Source: Euglena gracilis (taxonomy: Eukaryota > Euglenida > Euglenophyceae > Euglenales). Taken from it: a stretch of 64,000 nucleotides of DNA. Location: NCBI GenBank assembly GCA_039621445.1, contig CP154954.1:66112891-66176890 (forward strand), read 5' to 3'. The translations under genes and the position numbers were made by a program. Below the pieces are notes generated by a model. It searched no databases and was not told where the DNA came from. It saw only the letters and a list, made by a program, of their open reading frames with translations. Below, in pieces: positions 24,501 to 32,289 of this stretch. The first letter of the stretch is position 1. Each line of letters starts with the position of its first letter.

Positions 24501-26951
24501 GGCCAGCTGGAAAAAGGTGCTGCCTGGACCGGACCCCCTTAGGGGGTCGCTGAGCTCTTATCTCTTTAGAATAAGAGCGGAGCTTACCCCTGGGCAAAAG
24601 GGGAGTCGGACCCCCCCGCCCCCCTCCCCTCTGGGTAGACCGTGAAAACCGCGGATTATCACCATGACCCCGGCCCAGTTCCCGGAATTTTTTATCAGCC
24701 GAGATCGACTGGATTTCTAGTTTCCGAATCACCTGGGTTTGACCCCAAACTCCCTGCCAGGCCTGAGTTATTCACGCACGAAGGGGTCCAAACTGGGTAG
24801 GATTTACCCGCCCCCCCCTCCCCGGATGAGCCCCCCCCCCCTTTGGACTCTGCCATTTCGGGCCCAAAAATCGATATTTTCAAAATATCGACATTTTCAA
24901 AATTCCTGGAAATGCTGCAAAATCAAAGGAAATGTCCGGAGACCTAAATTGAAGCCCTTGGAATGCCCCATCTCCCGGTATTTTGACTTACCGGAATTTA
25001 CCGCAACTCCCTGCCCAGCCCAAGATACGGCCATCTTTCGGCCAATTCGGGATATTTGTACACTTTTCCACTGTCAGACTCAGCCATTTCGGACAAAAAA
25101 ATCAAAAAAAAATCAAAAAAATCGAAAAAAAATGGGTTTGGCCCAAACCCATTTTTTTTGGCCTCCCAGACCCGGAAAAGGTGTTTTTGAGCTGAAAATG
25201 AGAGTTTTTTGACCCCCGGGCCCCCCGTTTTGGGCCCGAATCCTGTGGACTTTGGGTCATTTTCGGGTCAAAAAAAGTCGAAAAAAATCGGGGGGAAAAA
25301 GTGCCCAAAACCATGTTTTTTTTTGGCCTCCAAAACCCGGAAAAAGTGGTTTCAAACCGAAAACGAGCGTTTTTCGACCCCCTGCCACCCAGCTTTGGGC
25401 CTGAATCCTTTAAATTTAATCGAAAAACGTCTATTCAGGGAGCCGGTTTATATAGGGCATCAAAGATGGAGGTTGGCGTGCATATTAAGAGCTCAGCACT
25501 ATTCAAAACCTGGTACTACCGTCAGCCTGCCAGGCTGGACCCCGCTAGAAGTTGAAAACAGGCAAAAACCCAAATCCAGCTCAGTTGGATATTCCGCCAA
25601 AATTTTGAGATGAAACCTGGGAAAACCATTTGAAAGGCCATTTCTCGCCATTTTGACCCGTTTTAATAAATTGAGCGCTTTGCACCGAAAATTCTTTCGG
25701 TCCAGCCCAGCTTCGCCGGGCTGCGAAAACTGGAATTCCAGTCGGCCCGGGGGGGGGGGGGGGGGGCCCCGGCGGGGAAAAAAGGGCGGGGTGGCTGGAC
25801 CGCCTTGAGGGGGGGGGGAGGTCCGGCCGGTTTAAGGGGGTTTAACGGGATTTTGGGGGAGGCCCAAACGAGGCTGAGCAGGCGTAGAGAAGTGGTGCTC
25901 CCCAAATCGAAGAAAGGGTTCGATTTGGGATGGCACTGCCGGCAGCCAATCCAACTGGCTGAGGACCAATGACCCTTCGCATGCCCTGCCAGGGAACTCC
26001 GCCTCAATGGGGCGGCCTTGCAGAAGACTGTGGCCAAAGTGGGGGAGGTCCACGTCACACAGCTGTGGGGAGAGGGGGTCGCTGCACCTGCAACCAAGTC
26101 ATGGTCATCAAGAAGCTGTTCAATCTTTGCTAAAGTGATCCGAAATGTGCTGCTGCAACCTGTCAAGAAATGGAAAAATCAGAGCGGGGGTGCCCTCGGC
26201 GGGGTGTACTTGCCGGTGGCGATGCGCATCAGCGCCTGCCGCTTCCGGCACCACGCCACGCCGCGCTCCAGGCATTCCGTAGCCTGGACCCAGGACTGCA
26301 TGGGGGGGGGGGGGGCTGGTGGACCTTCCCACCTCGGAGACGGGGGGGGGGGGGGGCGACCCCTTGCCCACCACAGTGGTTCGCAAGGAAAAACTCCTCT
26401 GCACGTTCAGCGCCACATTTTGAAACTTGTAAAAGTTTGAAAACTTGAAAACTTGAAAATTCTGAAAAAGAAATAGGCGCCTCCGGAAATAGGGGGGGGG
26501 GCCTGTGCCATTGGGTGTCTGGCCAGAGCAGGCGCACCTCCCGGGGAGGGCTCGGTTTTGGGTACCAGTGCCTTCCATTTTCGGGGCCCCGGCACCTTTG
26601 GCGAGAGGGGCGTGTGCTGTAGCACTACCCACCCCAAAACCCAACCCTGGAGAAGTGGTCGAAAGTGTTACACCCTCCCCCGCCTGCCCATGGCAACCCC
26701 CGGGGGTGCGAACCACCTTAACTCCCCCCCCCCCCGACCAATGACCACCAACCTGCGGCCTATGACATGGGGGGGGGGAGGGGGTCAGGGTCGATCCGCC
26801 TGCCCGCCACCGGAGGGTGTCGGCCATTCCTGTACAGCCCTGCCTGGACCAGGTCGGCGGGCGGGGTGGAGGAGGTGGAGAGGTTGGAGGGGAGGGACTG
26901 CAGGTAGAGGTGGGCGCAAAGGGCCTCTTGCGTTGCCGTTCGCGCCGCAAC
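18588..26951 (-). CDS. Hybrid histidine kinase with receiver domain
   Basis: Exons on the minus strand, in transcription order: 26951-26844, 26295-26210, 26062-25974, 23863-23837, about 23773-23630, 21440-21300, 20520-20338, perhaps 20290-20195, 19000-18887 and 18693-18588. Together they give the usual order of a sensor kinase: helical dimerisation region, the ATPase N-box ENALTNAHRHG, a degenerate ATP-lid region, the closing strand LRLFQEGDTVCFEACLEV, then a receiver domain with the acidic DYHLDY site and FLGTDLVRSLQDRGYAG. Such proteins autophosphorylate a histidine with ATP and pass the phosphate to the receiver aspartate. No clear H-box histidine motif or canonical GxGxG was found, so the kinase may be divergent or some exons are unseen. 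The 5' start and the end of the receiver were not identified. Introns carry a hAT-like element and a TA-flanked element. Confidence 0.6.
18887..19000 (-). CDS. Exon: N-terminal half of receiver
   Basis: The minus reading MRASVTAFGETADEVPGFLE continues EALSEADIVIL. It forms the second helix and the beta3 strand that leads into the phospho-acceptor aspartate in the next exon. The codons are GC-rich. Confidence 0.6.
19028..19160. repeat. (CA)n microsatellite with imperfect tail
   Basis: Pure CA to about 19082, then AC-rich interrupted repeats to 19160. Confidence 0.95.
20195..20290 (-). CDS. Candidate exon: receiver helix 1
   Basis: The minus reading GAGIGGEQLAMAMAEFGF, after an acceptor-like CACACAG, would fill the gap between NLRVLC and MRASVTAF in the receiver. 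The frame was chosen by fit, so confidence is low. Confidence 0.35.
20338..20520 (-). CDS. Exon: end of ATPase domain and start of receiver
   Basis: It reads NMDLRLFQEGDTVCFEACLE, then VALPP, a Pro/Ser linker and VVPPNLRVLC. The first part is the closing strand pair of a histidine-kinase ATPase. NLRVLC is the beta1 strand that opens a receiver domain. Confidence 0.65.
20823..21186. mobile_element. TA-flanked element with TATGTCCAATGACC ends
   Basis: It is bounded by TA (20821-22 and 21187-88) and has C-run/TATGTCCAATGACC ends inverted at the right. Inside is TTCCGGCGCTTCGCGCCG and repeated AATTTTTGGCCAA. A second copy in opposite orientation ends at 61327. The TA flanks suggest a Tc1/mariner-type MITE. 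No transposase is present. Confidence 0.7.
21300..21440 (-). CDS. Candidate exon: ATP-lid/G-box region
   Basis: The minus frame includes TSRLSEHLGMQHLSQAAR. The LGMQH-sQAA pattern matches the segment after the ATP lid in divergent eukaryotic histidine kinases, but glycines of a normal G-box are not evident. Two other frames are open. Confidence 0.4.
21487..21529. repeat. (GT)n microsatellite
   Basis: About 21 GT units, uninterrupted. Confidence 0.95.
21710..22345. repeat. Dispersed TATAAGAAACCC units
   Basis: The short phrase AAATATAAGAAACCCC recurs at about 21733, 21763, 21781, 22250, 22285 and 22322, sometimes inverted. It alternates with AAAATGGCCAC and G-run modules. I see no coding region here. 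Confidence 0.6.
23167..23601. mobile_element. hAT-like element with GGCTGG modules
   Basis: Termini CAGGGAATATCTTAAGG and the inverse CTTAAGAAATTTCCTG. Flanks ataccaaag and acaccaag form a degenerate 8-bp duplication. It is the same family as 61497-61963: both have TTAAG near the ends and GGCTGGAAAA..GCTGGCTGGAC inside. It lies between the histidine-kinase exons at 21.4 and 23.6 kb. Confidence 0.6.
23630..23773 (-). CDS. Exon: ATPase N-box of histidine kinase
   Basis: It reads VLENALTNAHRHG, then a strand with AVHFTASLVPLP, a short basic loop and LLKFCVTNRAHP. The Glu and Asn of ENALTNA are the conserved N-box residues that coordinate Mg-ATP in HATPase_c domains. Codon use is GC-rich. This is the most diagnostic piece of the gene. 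Confidence 0.75.
23837..23863 (-). CDS. 27-nt microexon of histidine kinase
   Basis: It reads VLMLADARQ between CAG acceptor and CAG|GTCAGC donor. D-x-x-Q is the usual phrase just before the N-box helix, which is supplied by the next exon. Confidence 0.5.
24750..25650. other. No gene; GGCCATTTT-type low-complexity DNA
   Basis: Tandem-like blocks of AAATCGAAAAAA, TTTTTTTGGCCTCC and CCCGGAAAA recur at 24780-25400. They look like decayed mobile-element sequence within an intron of the histidine-kinase gene. Confidence 0.4.
25974..26062 (-). CDS. Exon: segment before ATPase domain
   Basis: It reads LCDVDLPHFGHSLLQGRPIE, then AEFPG. It is preceded by CCCCACAG and ends before a GT donor. DVDL...LLQGRP fits the linker between the dimerisation helices and the ATPase core. 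Confidence 0.55.
26210..26295 (-). CDS. Exon: helical segment of kinase
   Basis: It reads SWVQATECLERGVAWCRKRQ, then ALMRIATGK. It is bounded by ATGCAG and a GTACACC donor. It is amphipathic helix, consistent with the dimerisation region or the linker preceding it. Confidence 0.55.
26844..26951 (-). CDS. Exon: upstream segment of kinase
   Basis: It reads VAARTATQEALCAHLYLQSL, then a Ser/Thr/Pro-rich stretch ending PPADLVQ. It precedes the 26.2 kb exon in the same orientation. The end is CAG before GC, a possible GC donor. Confidence 0.5.
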
Positions 26952-27639
26952 TCTGCATGAGTTCCTGGATCAGCAGACAAGGCAGACACAGCAGCCCACG
27001 TGCCTGTCCCCTCCCAGTCTTAGGCGGCGCGAATTGCCCAACCGATTTTTGCGTTTTTTGGCGTTTTTTGGCTGTTTTGAAAACACCTAAAAGGGCACAA
27101 AATTTTGGGCTGAGAGGGGTGTGTGGCAGCTTTGGGCAAAAATTTAACAGAAGTGGTTTTGCGCGGTATTCCGCGCACCGTACACTACATGATGCAGAGG
27201 TACGTAAAAACGGGGGTATTGACACCCCTGTTACACGTACCAGAAAAATACTGTATTGTAACGTGTGTAATACGTGGGTGTATATTGGTGGTACGTCTGC
27301 TTCCACACAGTGTGTGAGGTGAGGTGAACAACACGAGTGTGTGTGCGGATTACCGCACATAACAAACACAACGACGTGTTATACAGGGAGGTGTTGTGTG
27401 GTTGGTGTGATGTGAAGGAAAACTGTGAAGTGTGGTTTAGGCGGATTACCGCGTAAAGAGCACGCAGTTGTATTTATGAAGTCCAGGCGGAAACCCGTGT
27501 AACCTCTGAAGGACAGAACGAAGGCATTTGGTGTTAGGCGGGAATCCGCACAACACAACAGAACGTTGTGGTGGGTGTGTGGGTCAGATTACGTGAGAGG
27601 GATGTGTTGGCTTAGTGGTGGGTGGAGAGAAAATGGTGG

Positions 27640-27830
27640 GGAGGCCGGGGGGGACCAGGGGGCAGCGTCCGTCTGTCGCACCACACCCCGACACATCCGT
27701 TGCCCTGGCCGTCACCGGGACGGTGGCCCAGCCGTGGCCGGTGACGGGGGGATGTGGCGTGTGTGTGTGTCCGCCGGGTGTGGTGGTGGGCCAACAGTTG
27801 GCTGCCCCATCCCCCTGAAAGAGGGGGCGG
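27640..27830 (+). CDS. Candidate exon upstream of transposase-like gene
   Basis: The plus frame reads GQRPSVAPHPDTSVALAVTG, then TVAQPWPVTGGCGVCVCPPG. It is GC-rich and lies between two hairpins. A 230-codon minus frame overlaps, so the strand is not certain. Confidence 0.3.
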
Positions 27831-28103
27831 TCCTCTCCCCGGCGAGCCTGCCTGTGTAACTCCCCGGCCTGAACGGATCGAAACGGCACGTAAATGACGT
27901 TACGGTACGTCTCTCCGCGACTGCGGTGATGACTGGTCGCGAAACGCGACGCAGTGTTGTTGTCAGTGGGGGCAGAGGGGTGTGGGTTACCAAATAGATG
28001 CACAACGGTCTGTGTGATATTGAAAAGCCAACAGGATGTATTGTGCGGGAATCCGTGCAACACATTCCGAGTGTACCAGCTGCGTGGATAAAAAGACGGT
28101 GAG

Positions 28104-28250
28104 GAGCCCGGGTGGTCCTTTGACCTCTCCGCACCGCCGGGGCAGGTTGCCCAGACCTCCCCAACGGGGGTGCGGTTGCGGCGTTTGCGGACCAACGCAG
28201 CCGGGGCGACGACGCCCGTCCCGGACTCCCCCGACCGACTGGTTAGGAAA
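28104..28250 (+). CDS. Candidate exon
   Basis: The plus frame reads EPGWSFDLSAPPGQVAQTSP, then TGVRLRRLRTNAAG. It starts after an AG and keeps an open GC-rich frame. No family was recognised. Confidence 0.35.
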
Positions 28251-28479
28251 ACTGAACCTGGGTGTTTGTGTTTCACGTTTAGGACGTTTGGTGGTACACA
28301 ACTGCGTAGGGGACCGGTTTTCCTCGCGATCGGAATGCGTAGGGCACCGGTTTTCTCGGTTGTGTGCGTTGAGGTCTGGTGAGGGTGAGAGGCTGTGTGG
28401 TGCGGTCACACGTCGACGGCGACGATGCGTGCGGGTTTCCGCGTACAAGAACGGACCAGTGCGTAAGGCGTAAGGCTCA

Positions 28480-28800
28480 TTGCGTTGCACGAACGTCCGC
28501 CCCTCCTCCCCTACGCTTTTGTCCAAGATCTGGATCGCGAGGCCTTCATTTGGTGTAACCGCCGGCGTGACCACCAACAGTGGTTTCGCGAAAGTTATAC
28601 AGTCCAAGTGCGATCTCTAGAGAGAGATGTTGGGCAAGTGGCTGTAACGGCCTCTTGTGGCCGAGCTCCCTGGGACCGCCCACCCCAGCGGGCAACGCCA
28701 CTGGTTCCCCGGCCGGTGCGGTCACTTGCCTACTTTTTCCCTGTGGACAAGTGCGGCACGGATATCCGCTCAGGCGCCGTCGTGTATGTACACGGCGTGT
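28480..28800 (+). CDS. Candidate exon or ORF, basic-aromatic protein segment
   Basis: The plus frame contains LLPYAFVQDLDREAFIWCNR, then RRDHQQWFRESYTVQVRSLE. It reads well as protein but with less biased codons than the exons to the right. It lies in the hairpin island, upstream of the transposase-like gene. Confidence 0.35.
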
Positions 28801-29121
28801 GTCCGTTTTGTGTGGTTTCTTTTCTTCTCTTCTGTGGTTGGTGTGGGGGAGGCTAAACGAAGCGGAAGCTGACAGCAGTTCAGTGTACCCCCGGGGAGGT
28901 TGGTCCGGGCCACCGAGGGGACTCGGCGCACACGCTCAACTGGGCCGCACAATTGCGTGCTGTACACCTCCCCCGGACACGACTACCTGGGACCCTTTCG
29001 CGACTGAGGGTGGTTGGTGGTACACGACTGGTTTACGGTTCCTGTTTCGTTCGCGAGACAAATCCGTAGGGTGGACTGCTGCTCCCTCAACACCACCCAA
29101 AACAGGCCACTTTCTACGACG

Positions 29122-29165
29122 TGGAGCTGCGGTTTGTGCGGGAAACCGCGCAAACCGCAGCTCCA
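29122..29165. repeat. 20-bp hairpin with GAAA loop
   Basis: Left arm 29122-29141, loop GAAA 29142-29145, right arm 29146-29165. All 20 positions pair, with one T-G (U-G as RNA). The inner arms are the GTGCGG/CCGCGC core of the cluster. GAAA is a stable GNRA tetraloop when transcribed. Confidence 0.9.
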
Positions 29166-29873
29166 GCCCCCAGACCACGGTGTCTTCCCAGGGGTTACGT
29201 CGCAGTGGTACATCCCGTTCGCGAGGGGGTATAAATCGCGAGAATTTCAATATCCGCTTGTACCACTAAACACCCTGAATCGCGACAAGGTCCCAGGTCC
29301 TTCGGTTTTGGAGGGCCGTCTTACCTGGAATCGCGCTCTAAATTGCGCCGTACGGACCGATCCGGGTACTGTTGCCCCCGCCGGCTTCAAATTTGAGCAC
29401 CCTGAACAGCAGCCTTCCGTGGCTGTACACGGGAACCCGCACACCTGCGCAGAATCAAACACAAACAGTTCTGTGGTGAGGCACTAACACAGGAAGGACA
29501 AGTCATTGTGATGTTCCCACCAGTTGGGCGGAAACCCGCGTAGAAGCAGTCTACAATGGCTGCGGTGTGTGGTATAACACGGTGCGCTATGATGGCAGAT
29601 TTGAATCAAACACAGTGCAGTGTTGCGCGGATTCCCGTGTAAAGGACTGAGCCCTTGTCGGCACGACGATATGACACTGCTTCAGTGCATACATACGTGT
29701 GAAACACGGTCAAATCTGTGCATACGTGAGTGGTCTTTGTCCATTCAATGAAAACAGTGTTCAGCATGTACAGTAGATCTGTGTACATTGTGTCACTCAC
29801 TCACTCACGCATCCTCTGTTGCGCGGTAATCCGCACACCCTCATCTCCGTTGTCTCAGACTGTGCAAAAACAG

Positions 29874-30447
29874 CCTCCACGTCGGAGACGCTGGTGTTGC
29901 AGCTGGACCAGCTGCGGGGGGTACCTTGCCGGCGCCCCCCCGGCTGATGGTTGGGCGATCCTGGAGGACGCCCTCCGAAGAGGCCACCTGGGAGCCCTCA
30001 ACCTGGTGGAGACGGGCCTGGCCGTCAGGGCCAACCGCCGGTCCCGTCGCAGCCTGCGGGAGGTGCGGCGGGAGTACACCCGGTCCCCGTCCGAACGGCT
30101 GATGTGGATGGCCCGCTTCACCGACGGGCTGCTGGCGCTGTGGAGGACGCTGCGACGGCTGGCCGTGCCCTTCGGTGAGCTGGTCACGCCCGCGGCCGCC
30201 CTGGCCCCCACCCCGGCGCAGCAGACGCTGCAGGACCTGCCCCGCGCTACCCGGCGGCTGCTGCGGCCCGCCGGTCTGGTGGGCCCCACGGAGGAGCTGG
30301 TGCGGGAGCAGGCGCGAAGGGCCCGGGACGCGGTGCTGCGGGCGTTGGACGGCCACCAGTGCGTGCTGTGGCTGGACAACTTCTGCTGGCTGCGGTGGGG
30401 CACGGACCCCGCCCAGCCCAGCTACAGCCGCAACGTCACCGCCCTGG
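29874..30447 (+). CDS. Exon 1 of transposase-like gene
   Basis: It begins after AAAACAG and ends near a GT at 30448. Before the C7 run the frame reads TSETLVLQLDQLRG. After it, in the next frame, come DGWAILEDALRRG and a long helical stretch to WLDNFCWLRWG. G/C-ending codons throughout contrast with the introns. Confidence 0.5.
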
Positions 30448-32289
30448 GTTCAGGGTGCCTACTCTGCCTTTGGTCAAGTGGACGTGACCCGCTGTGCACG
30501 ACATGAGACATGTGCGGTTTTCCGCCTGAGAATGTTCCTTCTTCCAAAATGAAATCAGTGACCACCCAAGTGAACCCCGCAAGTGGGGTTGAGACAATCA
30601 GTGACGATGGATGACAGCTGGGACGTTATCACTTGGGATACGAAAACCTGAACGTCCTTTAAGTAGTGCACGGGGCTAAGAACAATGGTCATGGGTGAAT
30701 ATGTTTGTGCGGGTTTCCGTGTAAACACGACCCTGTTGGTTTGAACGGAAACCCGCACACTTCGCGATGACGTCTGCGTCCACTGGTTGGCTCAATGAGC
30801 AGGCCCTCTGTGCGGTGACTGCTGCAGATCGACCACCTGCGGACTCGTCAGGGGACTTTGACGCGGTCCGTGACGTTCCCCGTGTCCACGGGCCACCCGG
30901 AGTTCGGGCTGGTGGTGCAGCACCTCCGCTGGGCGGCCGACCTGTGCCTGCAGTCGGCGAAGAAGGCGGTGCGCGGCCTCCACCGGGCGGAGCTCTCGGT
31001 GGACAACGTCCGCGTCCCGCTGGACATGCAGCGGGACGCGATGCGGTCGCTGCGGTGGAGGCCCTTCTCCCTGACCGAGCAGACGGTCAGCTCGAACCGG
31101 GACCTCCTCCAGCTCCTGGAGACCGTGCTGCAGCTGCAGGCGCGGTCGGGCCGCCAGCTGCCCCTCCTGGTGGATGAGAACATCCACTACCGCATCCTCC
31201 GCCTCCTCTACTCGGCCCCGGCGCTACGCTTCCGGATGGGGGAGCACCTCGCCAACGTCCCCCTGCTGTACGGCATCTGGCATGCCTACAAGCACACGGT
31301 GACGGTGGTGTACCGGGCGTTCTTCCCGGTGCTGGCCCACCTGGAGGTGCCAGTTGGCGCCGGGGGCAGCCGGCAGCTGACGACGTCCCTGCGGTCGCAC
31401 CGGAAGGTGCTGTACATGGAGAAGCTGTTCGCCAGCCTCCTGTTGACCCGGACCGACGTGCTGCCACAGCCAGGGTGACCACTGCTCTTGACCAGGCTGC
31501 TTCCAGGCTTCCCCTGGTACTTCGGACCAATGTTTGTGCGGTTATCCGCACAATCATCTCATGTGTCAGTCGGTGTCAGATCTCTCCCATCTGTCCGACG
31601 CAATATGTCCGCTTTGTGCGGAAACCCGCGTGAATGGCTCTGGTGAAAGATCACGCAGTCCAACTTGTATCACGTTTCCTGCAGTGGTGCACGTTACAGC
31701 CTCTCTGTTCTTCTAGTGGGTGAAGACACTTCAGAAGCCCATTTGTTACTCTGGCGCTACCTGGAGGATCGTCTCCGGGAGGAGAGCCAGCGCGTGCACG
31801 TCTCCGCCCCCACTGCGGCCGACGCGTACGGCCCGCAGCTGCTCCTGGGGCTGCACCGCCTCCTCACCTTCTTCCTGCCGGCCCTCCTCCACCTCGGCTT
31901 CAAGGTGCGGCAGTGCACCTGGCGCGGCCGCCCCGACGACGAGGTGAAGGGGGACACGGCGCGGCAGGTGCTGGAGCGCTGCCTGGTCCTGCAGGCCCAC
32001 CTCGAGCGGGCCATGAGTCCGCATGGCCTCCCCTCGGAGTACATGCGGACCATCTCCCTGGCCCTGCTGACCTGGCAGCCGTGGATGTCCCGCCTGCCCG
32101 GGTGCGTTTTCGTGGAGGAGGCCGGCGAGGCGATGCTGTCGCGCCTGTCGGGTGCCTGCCGTCGGTCGCCGTACGTCACGGACTTCCGGGGCACCCTGCT
32201 GCTGTTCCTCGGCCTGCCGCCGCCGTCGGGGGCGCCGCACGCCAGCCGGGGTTCCCTGCGGCTGGGGCTGGTCGCCGAGATGGCCCGTC
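29874..32289 (+). CDS. Putative DDE-type transposase-like gene
   Basis: Three GC-rich exons on the plus strand (about 29874-30447, 30826-31467 and 31720-32289). Exon 1 is Arg/Leu-rich helical and ends with LWLDNFCWLRWG and YSRNVTAL. Exon 2 has LLVDENIHYRILRLLYS and YGIWHAYKHTVTVVYRAF. Exon 3 has a helical region and a Trp/Pro segment. A buried Asp-Asn-Phe, a second hydrophobic Asp and a downstream WH-x-x-KH motif match the layout of several eukaryotic DDE transposase families, and DUF6589-like proteins have a similar DN..N..T phrase, but I cannot assign a family. A run of seven C at 29935-29941 sits where the reading frame appears to shift by one base, either a real frameshift or a homopolymer error. 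Flanking and intronic DNA carries the hairpin cluster. Confidence 0.45.
30826..31467 (+). CDS. Exon 2 of transposase-like gene
   Basis: It starts after CTGCAG with IDHLRTRQGTLTRSVTF. The frame stays open through LLVDENIHYR and GIWHAYKH to about 31467. The Asp and Trp-His positions are candidates for a DDE-type active site. Confidence 0.55.
31720..32289 (+). CDS. Exon 3 of transposase-like gene
   Basis: The reading EAHLLLWRYLEDRLREESQR continues with YGPQLLLGLHRLLTFFLPAL and later ALLTWQPWMSRLPG, ending GLVAEMARR at a CGG|GTGCGT donor (32289). Further exons downstream were not found. Confidence 0.5.

Larger units (their letters stand above)
27161..31633. repeat. Cluster of ~17 GTGCGG-N4-CCGCAC hairpins
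   Basis: Core starts near 27161, 27342, 27441, 27487, 27538, 28041, 28429, 29122, 29528, 29625, 29821, 30512, 30703, 30746, 31534 and 31614, with a weaker one at 28759. Arms approximate TTTGTGCGG / CCGCACAAA and the loop is nearly always four bases (TATT, ATTA, GAAT, GTTT, AAAC, TTTT, TAAT, TTAT). Several arms keep pairing through G-T pairs, as expected if folded as RNA. None lies inside the three transposase-like exons. Confidence 0.85.

Noticed and set aside
27584-28276. 230-codon minus-strand frame
   Set aside because: It spans a hairpin copy and the overlapping plus-strand islands, and CpG-rich DNA has few stop codons. No recognisable domain.
29014-29487. 157-codon plus-strand frame as an exon
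   Set aside because: It contains the 20-bp GAAA hairpin and repeated TCGCGA modules, so openness is better explained by composition.
27161-31633. The hairpin cluster as a CRISPR array
   Set aside because: Units are about 16 bases, spacing is irregular from 50 to over 700 bases, repeats are imperfect, there are no cas genes, and the DNA is eukaryotic.
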